Below are positions 13,601 to 25,600 of a DNA stretch of 64,000 nt, piece after piece. This DNA is from Anas platyrhynchos (lineage: Eukaryota; Chordata; Aves; Anseriformes; Anatidae), in contig NC_092589.1 of the NCBI RefSeq assembly GCF_047663525.1, positions 57,407,501 to 57,471,500 on the forward strand, read 5' to 3'. Each line of letters starts with the position of its first letter. Position 1 is the stretch's first letter. The notes beneath the pieces were generated by a model that saw only the letters and a list, made by a program, of their open reading frames with translations, searched no databases and had not been told where the DNA came from. A program made the position numbers and the translations under genes.

Positions 13601-16600
13601 TGCATTCATTCTCTTGAAAATGTGTATATTAAGCTTTTATTTTCTGATTCTCAGTTTCTCTGTCTTTATTTCCATTTAGCTCTTGTCAACCTAATAGCTA
13701 AAGTAATTTTTGTAAAGGTGCTAGTAAATTAATAAATTCAAGTATAGTTTCTTTAAATACACTGAAACTTGTGTTTTTGTTGTTGTTCCATAGTCCACCT
13801 ATGTATGTTTGAATTGGTACTCTGCTGTGGGTGGATTAAAAAAAAATAATTAAAATAAGAAAAGGCTTTCCTGCACATAGATTTTATCCATTAACCATAT
13901 TTCCCTTGCTTTTGACTATGGAATTTCTAGAAAACCTAATGGAAAAATAGGTGTTTTTTTTCATACTTTAAGCTTTAAACCATTTCAACTCTGTAGCAGA
14001 TGGGGATGGGGGTTGTCACAAATCTCACTTGATGTAAGTGCTAGAAATATACTTTACTCAGGCTAAGTCTTAGGTTTTTGACTTTCATATCTGAACTGTT
14101 TTTATTGCTGATGCTTTTATGTGCTTTAAGTACTCATGCCTTACTTTTTATTTTGCTGGTCAAAATACATATGCTGCTTTAGATACTTCTCTGGAAGACT
14201 TAAATTTGGGGTGCTTATCATACTGTCCACACAGAGTATATTAAATCTATTTCCCAAAATACTAACATACCTTTTATCATTATTACTGCAGATGCATCTT
14301 GTAATAGAATAATGACTGGTGCTAACCTTGTGATGTTTTTTTTGTTTTGTTTTGTTTTTTTACAGCTTAAGCCTTTTAATTTAAGTTCACCACCACTGTC
14401 TACTTACAACCAGCAACTGTGGCTGACCTGTGTAGTGGAATTGGATCAGCATGATGGTGAGAATCTTACCTAGTTTTAAAGAAACTGTTATAACAACCTA
14501 ATTTTGTATACTATAATTTCTTTAATTTCATCTGCCACGTATGTGACCCTGTTGCTTTATGGCTGGTAATGTGTTTTTCCTGACACAGTCTCTTCCCCTT
14601 CACCCCTTGTCCTCAGTAAAGGCATGGACTCAACTAATTTTGAGAACTGGATGCAACAGTTTTATGGGATAGATTGATTGTTATTTCTGTGAAAACAGTA
14701 GTATGCAGAGAATGTGTGTCTGTTTCTTCATTTTGGGGAGTTTATATATATGTATATATAATGATATGAATTGCACAGTAAAGCCTCCCTGTAAATGCAT
14801 GAAAAATAATGCAATCAGGAATTCTTTAATTTGTTAAGATTCAGTACAGGGCATTTATGCCTAAATACATAATGAAAAGATTGGTGTATTTTGTTGTTAT
14901 TATTAATTAATATAATAGAACCTTACTTCTGCAAGTTATAACCAAGTAATCTTTGGATACCATATGTATTTTAAACTTTATTTGGAACTCTTTTTGAGTT
15001 CCATACTTCGACATGTAACAATAGTTTAACCTTTTATTCTTTAATTACAGTGTCACTCAAAAGAAATGTTACTATGACAGTGAAAGTCCTCGGAGTGGTG
15101 AAGGATGGAAGTACGCCATATGTTAATAATCAAGTTCACAACCGGACAAGGTTACTCAGCTGTGCTCAAGTATGTGTCTGCTTGAAGAAAGCTCTGATGC
15201 TTCTTGTTTTAAATATTTGTGTGCATGCTACATTATGTTGTCAATGAGAAGAAAGTATCTTTAAACACATCTCAGGAAAGACTCCAGAGTAGGGTTTCAT
15301 TTGTAGCTGCAACCTAGCTAGCAATGCTAAGCAAGATATCTATCTGTCTATCCATCTTTTTTTGTTTGTTTCTTGTTTGTTTCCTTCTGTGGTTTGTGCC
15401 TATTACCTCTAAAAGACCCCTCTTTCTTGTTAGCACAGCTCTTCTGCCAATGAAGCAGTGTGTGCTACTTTGACACTTCAACAGATTAACAATACTGTAA
15501 AAAGGAATATTTGTTTAGAAGATTGAGTATTGGGCTCCAGAGGAGAGAGAAACTTATGTCCACTGCCTAGCACAGAGACTGCTTTAATTCAGCTAGCATT
15601 TGTGTTTTTTTTTTTAAAATTAATTTTCTTTCCACCTGAGAAGGGATGTTGATGGTTTTGATTTTCTAGTGTAATTTTAACTGTAAGTTTTGAGTTTAGA
15701 GACACTGGAAACAACTTGTCATATTTGAATCCTTTAGCAAGGGAAGAGCTGAAGTTTTTTGGTGTTAAGTGCAAAGTGTAAATCAAATTTGTGTGTGTGT
15801 ATGCACAGGCAGAAGTCTACAGAAATTCAAGAACCCAAATTTAGTTGCATGCAGCCAAGAGAGCAGCATGTTTGGGTTTTCTCTTTATTCCTGCTAACCT
15901 TTATAATAAGTACAAGATTGCCACATCTCACAGTTCAGTGAGTTAGACCTTGACTGACAGTTATCCAAATCCTCCCTGGTGCTGCAGGCAGTTTCTTTCA
16001 CCAGCTTTAGTCAAAAGCTTGTTTATGAGCTCAACTTTTGATCCTGCTGACTCACTTTATCAGTTTCTTCTGATAAAGAAAGAAGAAACTGATATCTGTT
16101 ATCTTTTGAGGAATTTTTATCTGTGGGTCTTGTTTGAATCTGACTTTGACTGATCAAGTTTGGTAAGACACATTATAAACATCATTTATGTTTGCCTATT
16201 CAGAAACATTCTCCAGCCTGTGGTACCAGTAAATATTGTAGAACAAACTGAAGGCTTTTACATATTATTCTTCTTTGTATGTGTTCACAGAAATGCAGTG
16301 AAATCATTGTTGCTCACCTTGGCTACTTGAACTACACTCAGTACAACATATTCGTTAGCTTTGAAGATCTAAATAAATTAACATACGCCAAGAATATCAC
16401 TTTCACAGTAAGTATAACGTTTCATACTAGCAAAAGAGATCTCTAATTACTGATGGTATAAAAGCGTGCTTTAACTGTAATAAAAAGTTACCACATTTCA
16501 TTGTAATGAAGCTTTTTGTCACTACTAATTTCAGAACTATTTTACCATTTGCTGTTAATAATGTTCTAATCCAATATTTTTCTTTATAAAGAAACATTTT

Positions 16601-19600
16601 CCTTCCAGAACTCTAGTGCTGTTTTCTGGGATGGATAATTTTAGTGTAATTCCTGGGAAATATTTAACAGTAGGCAGGCTAGACTAGAAATTCCAGTTTT
16701 CTGCAGTTCCTTACGGGGATGTTGCCTCTCTATAGCATGGTATCTTTTTCAGTCTTTTCCAGTAGTTGTATCTGAATCAACAAGATTTTTACAGACTTTT
16801 TCTAGGGCCAGAAAGATTTAACAGACTCAAATTGAGAAGTTTTTTTTGTCTCTGCTTAAGAGGAAGAGAAAAATGTTTATTTAGCTAAAATAAGCAGGCA
16901 ATCCCTAGCAGAACGTCTAGCTCAGTTCATAGTGGTAAAGGTTGCTTGTGAAATGAAACAGTGAAAATCACCAGTGTGTGTTGAGTGACTCCAAAAAGTT
17001 TAGAAACATTTGCATTAGGAGATAACTAAACTAAACTGAACTTACTGTACAGGTTATTGTCTTGTATTCTACCTGCATATAATGTTGTGTGGGTCAGAGT
17101 AGGCAGGCAGCAAGCAAAAGTATGTAAATACTGTAATGCACTTGTGTTTTTTATATACTAAATGAACTTCCTGAATATTGATATTTGAAATACTCCAATT
17201 TGTAAAGTGCATCATTAAAAATAAGCTGAGGGTTGAAAGCAATCTCACAAGCTTCTTTGCTTTGCTCCAGATTCAAGCAGGATGAAATGTGGGAGCATTT
17301 ATAGTTGTATGGTTTATCATCTTGCTTTGCAGGCTTCCTTTAATGTAGACCTGTACACAAAACCAAAAACCTAATTCAAAAGCTCTGCTTTCCCACAGCA
17401 AGAAAAATTTCCGATTTATTTCATTAGTACAGTTGAAATCAACGGGATTACGTTGATCCCAGTTGAAATAATTGATTTCCTTTTGTATATCAGCATTCTC
17501 CACATCAAATTTTCATTTTGCATTTGCAATTTAAAAAGACAAGACAGAGGCTGACAGATTAAATCAATTGAAAGGTAAAGCTTCTTGTCCGATGGGCAGG
17601 GCATGTGCGTTACAGAAGTGGTTTCAAAAGAGAAGCATGCCAGGTATAACATAATCTGTCAACAGAACAGAGCTTATGCAAACTGACATGTTATAATTAA
17701 TATCTCTACCTCAGAATAATTAGAAGACTAAAGGAGCTTTTGCTGTTTAACCTGTGCAAAAGTTCTTCATTTCTGGTTAGCTCATTTAATCTTCCCTTAC
17801 TTAAATCTTCTGTTTCACTGAAAATAGAGTGAGCTTTAAGAACACAGACTCATTACAGGAAGTACAACTGCACCTTATCATCATCTTCATAATCAGTTTA
17901 TGCATTTGACCTTGGTAATAAAGAAAAACACACTAGATTTATTCAATTATTGAAGTTCAAACTTCGAATATGAAACAGAAGTCAATAAAGAACATCCTTT
18001 TTGATCTGAGAAGTGGATTAAGATATGACAGCACAAGGAGTATGTTACAAAGTGGCTGGGTAAAAGAGAAGCAAAGATGCTAGGCTGCTTTGGTTACCTT
18101 GGTTATCGTTTCACTGGTTAGTCGTCCCCCCCTTTTTTTTTTCCATCTTATTCAGAGAAATCTTTAACTTGGAAGAAAATTGGTATGAATTTTTCTTTGT
18201 CTTTCCATAGTGATTTGGTGGAATTTGGTTATACCTTCAAATTTTGGAAAGCCAAAAGACTTTTCAGTAACTGTGAAGAGCGTTAATTATTGATGTTATG
18301 TGAAAATGTTAAATTTTTTTTCTTCTGTTTTCTTGTAGTGGAAGACCTACAATCCAACTTTTTCACAAGTAGAAATCTGGTTCCGATTTGTTTTTGTAGT
18401 TCTTACTTTTATGGTCACGGTAAGATTTTCTTCCAGTTATTTTGGAGAACATTATGTAGGCAGCTGGTAAATGCTGCACTGTAGTGCTGTGTTCAGTAAC
18501 TTAGCCCCAGGCAGTATAGTTGAGATACTGCTGAAGGGGTGTTAAAAATGTTTCTAAAATACTTACTTAGTTGCTGCTTCTATGGTTTTGTAAGTGGCAT
18601 TGAAGGGGCATGAAGAAAATAGAATAAATGAGGAAAGCTTGTTTTTTTTTTTTAGACTCTGATTTTAAAGTTGAGACAGAATTTTGTTAAAATAAATGAA
18701 ATTCTGATTAGATGCTAGAAAAAAAGTATTTTTGGCAGTGCAGGTGGACTCGGACATTAGAATAGGATGCCCAGAGTGTGTGTTGGCTCACTGTCTTTGA
18801 AAATGGGCAAAACTCAGTTGAATATGACCTTATCACAGAATCATTAGGGTTGGAAAAGACTTCCTAGATCATCTGGAGGGCCTTCCTACCTCCAGCATAT
18901 CGACACTTCCCCCCAACTTGGTGTCATCTGTGAACTTTCTGAGGATGCACTCAATTCCCTGATCCAAGTCATCAATAAAGATATTAAAGAGGATGGGCCC
19001 CAACACCAACCCCTGGGAACACCGCCTGTGACCAGTCACCAGCTCCATTTAACTCCATAAACCTTCATCTAAATTCAGTTGTCACTGCCTTGAGTGGGAG
19101 GGTGGACCAGAGACCTGCAGAGGTCCATTACAAACCTAAATTACACTGCGCTTTAGATTGTTCATCTTCTCCTAGTTTTGCCTCTGGAATAGATGTGTTT
19201 TGGGGAAAATAAACAACATAGGCAACTAAAATGCAGAATTTTCATACCAGGGTAGTATAGCACTTAATATGTACACAGCATTTCTTTCACATACGTGATG
19301 TCACTCACTGAGCAACTCTGAATGTTAGTGTAGTATCTGGATTTTTTTAATGAGTGAGTTTAATTAAGTGGAAGTTGTTCATAGTGTGTGACCAGTAACT
19401 AGTGGCTGGTTTCCTTTTCAGTTTGCCATAGAGTAATTTGCATTGGGGTAAGCCAGCAAAGTTGATGCAGAAGTAGAAGCTAGGAGATGTGCCTCTTCTT
19501 TTACTGTTAACAGTGTCAGACCTTGTGAAGTAGTGTTTGCAATGTGCTATAGTATCTATTTACTGTGATAAAACCATTAAGGCTGCTTTTCTCCCATGTA

Positions 19601-22600
19601 AGATTGTGGGGTTTTGTTTGTTTTATAGTGTCTGTTTGCACATTCTCTACGAAAATTCTCCATGAGAGACTGGGGTATTGAACAGAAATGGATGTCCATC
19701 CTCCTTCCTCTCCTCCTCCTTTACAACGGTAGTTGTGTCCTGGAATTTTTATAAAAGCTCTTTAAAAAAAAATAATAAAAAGAAAGACAGACAAGGCCTT
19801 GATCTTGCAAGGAGCTGTTTATAGAGCTTCTGAAAGCTCACTTATAAAAAGCAACCCTTTCTAAGTGTATCAAATTTAAGGGCGTAATCAATAGGTAGAT
19901 TTCATTATTTTCATTCCTGTGAATGTAAAACTGATTGGAATAGAAGGCTGCAACCATAACGAACCTTTCATATGTAAGTGCAGTTTCTGTATTTGCCTGA
20001 TAAGCCTCACTTCTTTATTCTTAAGATATGCATACTTTATTTAAAAGTGGAAGTTGCTTTTGGTCTTGTAAAGTACATCAAATTCTAGGATTTCTATCAG
20101 TACCAAAGAATACTGATGCCTTTCAGTCATTCTGTGGTAATTTTTAGTTTATCACCAAGATCAGTGGTTTAGCAGAAGGTCTTATAAAACATGAAATCTT
20201 CTAGAAATGTTGGCAACTATTTTAGACTAGTTTTACAGTATAGAATATTGCTGCTGGACGCACCATTTCCTTTGCAAATTACTTTAAAATACAGCAGACT
20301 TCAACTTCATTTACTGGTGTAATTTGTAAAATCTGTGGTTTTTGTATCTTCTCTTTCCTACAAAGATGAATTCTACTTTTCATAATAAAAAGTGTGTGCT
20401 TTTTCACTTCTGTTTATCCTTTTTTTTCTTACTTTATTACAGATCCGTTTTTCCCCCTTTCTTTTCTGGTAAACAGTTGGTTTCCTGGAATGCTGGATGA
20501 TCTATTCCAGTCGCTGTTTCTGTGCGCATTGTTGTTGTTCTGGCTTTGTGTCTACCATGGCATAAGAGTACAGGTAGGGGTGCAACGGTATCTAGTAATT
20601 ACTGGGAAGACAGTACTGGTTTGTTCAGTTCTCTCAAAAAGTGACCAATGTAAAACCAATTTTAAGGAAAAAAAGTGGCATTGCAATGGTAAAGTACCAT
20701 GTGACAAACAATTAAAATGGTTTGAGGTGAAATAGCTTGTTGTCAGACAATTGCACCTAAATGAGATAGTTGGGACAGTCCACCCCAAACTATTGCAAGC
20801 CTGCCTTTGAAGTTGTTATACCATTATGCTTTGCTCTTGTTTGAAGGTTACTGTTGTTGGTGGTGGCAGTTGGTTTTGTTGTTACTGTTTTTAAAAATGA
20901 CTTTAAGATACTACATAAGAGAAATATTAATTCTAGAGCATATTCCTCTAGTTTCAATATCACTAAAATATGTGGGACCTTATGAATGGGATGTCCCGAA
21001 TCTCCTGTATTTTGCTTTTAACACAAGTGATTATACAGCCTTTTGTATTCTGCACTTAACCATGCAGGTTAAAAGTACTGAACATGGATTTCTTAATCTA
21101 GTTCTAATCTTGAATGAAACAAAAAAATGGTTATTTATTCTGTCAAGAATGAATCAAATCTGAAGTATGAGTTCACACTTTGACTATGCTATTGTTTTAT
21201 TAATAGGGAGAAAGGAAGTGCTTAACTTTCTATCTGCCCAAATTCTTTATCGTTGGACTCTTGTGGCTCGCCTCTGTTACATTAGGAATATGGCAAACGT
21301 AAGTAAGTTAGAATTTGGTGCAAAAGTAATGAACTGAAATTATTCAGTTCATTAGAAGATTGTTTATAATTAATGATATATAGAATCATAGAATCATAGA
21401 ATATCCTGAGTTGGAAGGGACCCTTAAGGATCATCAAGTCCAACTCCTGACACCGCACAGGTCTACCCAAGTTCAGACCATGTTTCAGACCATTATGTTT
21501 CTTAATACTTTGTGGTAGAGGAGTAGAGTACAAATTCTTATTTTCTATTTCGCAAAATGTGACTGATATGAAAAGAGAAGTCTTCATGGACAATCTAGAA
21601 ATACATAGTTTTATAAATTACAGCAAGAGCTAGAGATCACTACTTTGACACTAGGTTATGGTTCCCTACAACACACCCTCACATTTAGCTTTTAGTATTT
21701 GAAGCAACAGTTTCTCTGCAGTTAACTACTGCAGTTTGACAAAACTTTCTTAACAATTCAACCTGCACAATTGCTATTGACAGAGCATAGCCAGATCCTC
21801 CTAAAAACTGACTTCTTTTGCCACATTCAGTGTTTCTCTTCTCTTTCTCTGCTTCACTCACGAAATATTGTCAATATTCCCCATGCAGAAAAATTTCTCA
21901 GGTTTGGAACCATTTTACTCTGAAGTGTTTGCCTACTATTTTATTTCTCAATGTATATATAAAGCCTTTTCCATACCATTGTGTGTTGTGTACAATGAAA
22001 GCAGTGCAATTGCAGGGAATGCTGGTACTAATGTCCTGTCAGCAGAATTTGTATGAATTAAAGGCTTAAACAGCAGTTATTTCTTAGGTATGGTTCTTAT
22101 CACCAAGGGTAAAATTGAAACGCTAAATCCTGAAGGCTTCTGGAAATTTACAAGATAATGCATTTTCTAAAAAATAGGTAGAAAAATAAATCATCTACTT
22201 TGAAAAGACTCTTAAGATACTAAAGTTCAACTGTCAGCTTGACCTACTGAGTCCCATCAGTAAACCACATTCCACATCCGCACATCTCTTAAATATCACC
22301 AGGGAGGAGGACTCCACCACTTCCCTGCACAGCCCATTCCAGTGCTTTACAACCTTCTCTGTGAAGAAATTCTTCCTAATGTCCAATCTAAACCTCTCCT
22401 GGTGCAAGCAGAGGCCATTGTCTCACATCATACCACTTGTCAACTGAGAAAAGAGACTGCTACCCTCCTCACTGCAGCCTCCTTTCAAGTAGTTGTAGAG
22501 AGTGATGAGGTCTCCTCTCAGCCTCCTCTTCTCCAGACTAAACAACTCCAATGCCCTCGCTTGCTCCTTGTAGTCCCTTCACCAGCTTAGTTGCTGTTTG

Positions 22601-25600
22601 CATGAGTGGGGAGACTAGACATGCTGATTACTGAAATCTTCCATTTCCTCTGCAAATTGAGGTTTAGAAAGGAGGAGAATGTCATGTACTGTATGCTGTC
22701 ATTAGAATCAATGGCGTTGCACCAATTTATACAGCCAAGGTCTTTAGTTATAAGCTTCTTATAGTAACTTTAAACCCTTTCTTTGTTAGTGCATTTTTTA
22801 AAACCTTGTTTTTTGTAATGATGTAACAACTATTTTTTTTTCATTTTGAATCTTTTATAGCGTCAATGAAGTTCGTGATCCTACATACCAATACAGGGTT
22901 GACACAGGTAACTTCCAGGTAAGTCAGAAATGTTACCTTGCTTTTAAATTGTCAAATGTAGTTAGACAAAATGAAGAGGGGTTTGCTCTTCTGTAGTAAT
23001 CTATACCACATTTTAGAAAATATGACATGCTGGTCAGGTGGTCTAACTTTGACTAGTGTACTTTACATTTTTCTTCAGATCATGCACAGGCCATAGTGAG
23101 CTCCATCCCATACGAGAAACGTAATTGTCTTGCAATAACCTTGGGCGTCTGGAAACTCAACACCAGAAGTGTAGTCATGGACTTAAAACTGTTGGGACTG
23201 AAAGACAGTTTTTTTAAGCCTCTTATTAAGTCAGCTTTGTATATCTTGACTCCTGCCAAAATCCTCTGTCCTAGTAAATTTCAGAATTCCTTGTTGTAGG
23301 GCAAGATGTAATTTACATGGTTTCTTGTATCAGTTTTAGATAATCCTTGAGATTCAGCTCTCAATTAATTCAGTGAACAAAATTACCTCTTCTATTAAAC
23401 ATCCTTTCTTTATGTTCCTCAAGAACCTACATTTGCATATAGCCATCCTTTCATGAGTATACTTTCCCTGAAGAAATGCACCATTCCATGTTGTGCTTTA
23501 GAAAATGATTTCTATTTGTAGGATATAAAGGAAGAAAGGAGGAATAGACCAAACCTTGTTAAATAATAAAAACTAATATTCTTTTTATAGGGAATGAAAA
23601 TCTTCTTCCTTGTGGTGGCAACCACATACATTCTTTACCTTTTGTTCCTGATAGTGAGGGCATGTTCAGAACTTCGTAACATGCCTTATGTTGGTAAGTA
23701 TTTTTGGGGTTCTTCACTAAGCAGTCTGTTGTCTTCTACACAAAGGTCTAAATTCTCTAATAACTTTTCTCAATCTTTTTCAGATCTCAGGTTAAAATTC
23801 TTGACTGCATTAACCTTCATAGTGCTTGTCATTAGGTAAGGCATTTCAGAGTACATTTCTTAATACTCTAACTTTCAAAGCCCTGAAAAGAATGTTATAA
23901 ATATATTTTTTTTATAATAAAAATCTTCAGTGAAACTGAGACATGTCATTTTGATATGACAGCTGTGTTTAGCACTTCTTAATTTTTCTTAATTTTTGAA
24001 CCCTTTATTTAGGTTCTTAAAGTTAGCTTTATATTATTTCCACTACCACCATAAGGAGTACAAAGGAGCAATGGTTTTAAACTAAAAAACAGTAGATTTA
24101 GATCAGATAGTCAGAAGCAGTTCTTTCCCATGAGGGTGGTGAGGCCCTGGCACAGGCTGCCCAGAGAAGCTGTGGATGCCCCATCCCTGGAGGTGCTCAA
24201 GGCCAGGTTGGATGGGGCTTTGTGCAACCTGGTCTGGTGGGAGGTGTCCCTGCCCATGGCAGGAGGATTGGAACTACGTGATGTTTAAGGTCCCTTCCAA
24301 CCCAAACTGTTCTATGACTCTGATATACTGTTCTATTAAGCTACCATTTCAATTTTGAAGTTTAAAGGCATAGTATATATGCTCTCACTATTTTTCCCCC
24401 CACAGCATTGTTATACTCTATCTGCGCTTTGGAGCACAAGTTCTACAGGACAACTTTGTTGCTGAGCTATCAACTCATTATCAGAATTATATCCTTTTGT
24501 TGTGATGCTGCTCAACTAGGAGCATTAATCTGGTTTTATTTAGAAGGTACTTAAAGATGATGTACCTAAGGACTGAGTCCTTTGCCTTCTAGGTGGACTT
24601 TTGATAATTGATTTTGATCGAGGTTTCTTGTCATCATTTTCTAATGGCTATTTGTAAAGATTATAAGCTGAGTTTCAGTTTAATTTGTTTCCATCAAATA
24701 AGCCACAACTGCGTTTGATACTCTTCAAAAGGAATGAAGGCCCATATATGCATGCATTCAAATAATTTTAACAATTTATTGTGAAAAAATTGACTATTTT
24801 CTGCTTGAATTCAACCTATCAGTTGGTGTGGGGTGTACCAAAATACCTGAGAAATTAACAGTTTAGAAGTCACCAAAAATGTGTTTGTGTACTGGTGCAA
24901 TCTACATGTGGAAGAGGTCATGTCAGAGAATTTAACTGGCTTGAGAGAGACTATTTCTGATGTCTGTTGGCAGTAGAATTACAAAGGATATTTCTGAATC
25001 TGAACCATAAAATCCTAGTTCATTGTACTTTCTGAAAGTGTCTGTGTGACTGCAACTGATCCTGTTACTGATAAGCTTTAGATATGCATTGGGTGCTAGT
25101 AGAGATCAGTGAGCAAAGCCTCTAGTATATTCTCAAAGTGAAGGCAGAGCCCACCTTGAGTTCTGTCTGTACACAGTCCTTCTTCCTTGTCAACTGATAT
25201 GCCCACAAGAACTCCATTTTCAAAATAATAATAAAAAAGCACCTCACACCCAATTACTGAACTCCCTGAACTGAGCTTTCTTTTAGTAGTGAAAACTGAA
25301 CTATTCAATTATACCATGCATTCCACTAAAGAGTAGGCCTTATCCCTGCTAATTTTACTTGTGTTAAAACGAAAGATTTTATCTTCAGTTAGAGCTATAC
25401 CTAGAAAGAGCTTGAGTACACTAATTGTCATTAAATAAAAAACAAATAAAATGCAGTTGTGTTTAGTCAGTCGTACTCTCAAACGTTAGTACGATAAACA
25501 TCCTTTCCATTGAAGCAATTTACATATGTTTTGTATCTTGTTTCCAAAGTTAATGTGTATGGAGTTACATTGAGTAGAATCCTTGACACTTAGTACCAGC

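Noticed and set aside
25592-25593. TAG as a conventional acceptor for TMEM181 exon 15
   Set aside because: It would need a GT donor and shifts the frame; the AC end three bases further with a U12 branch site gives the conserved protein.
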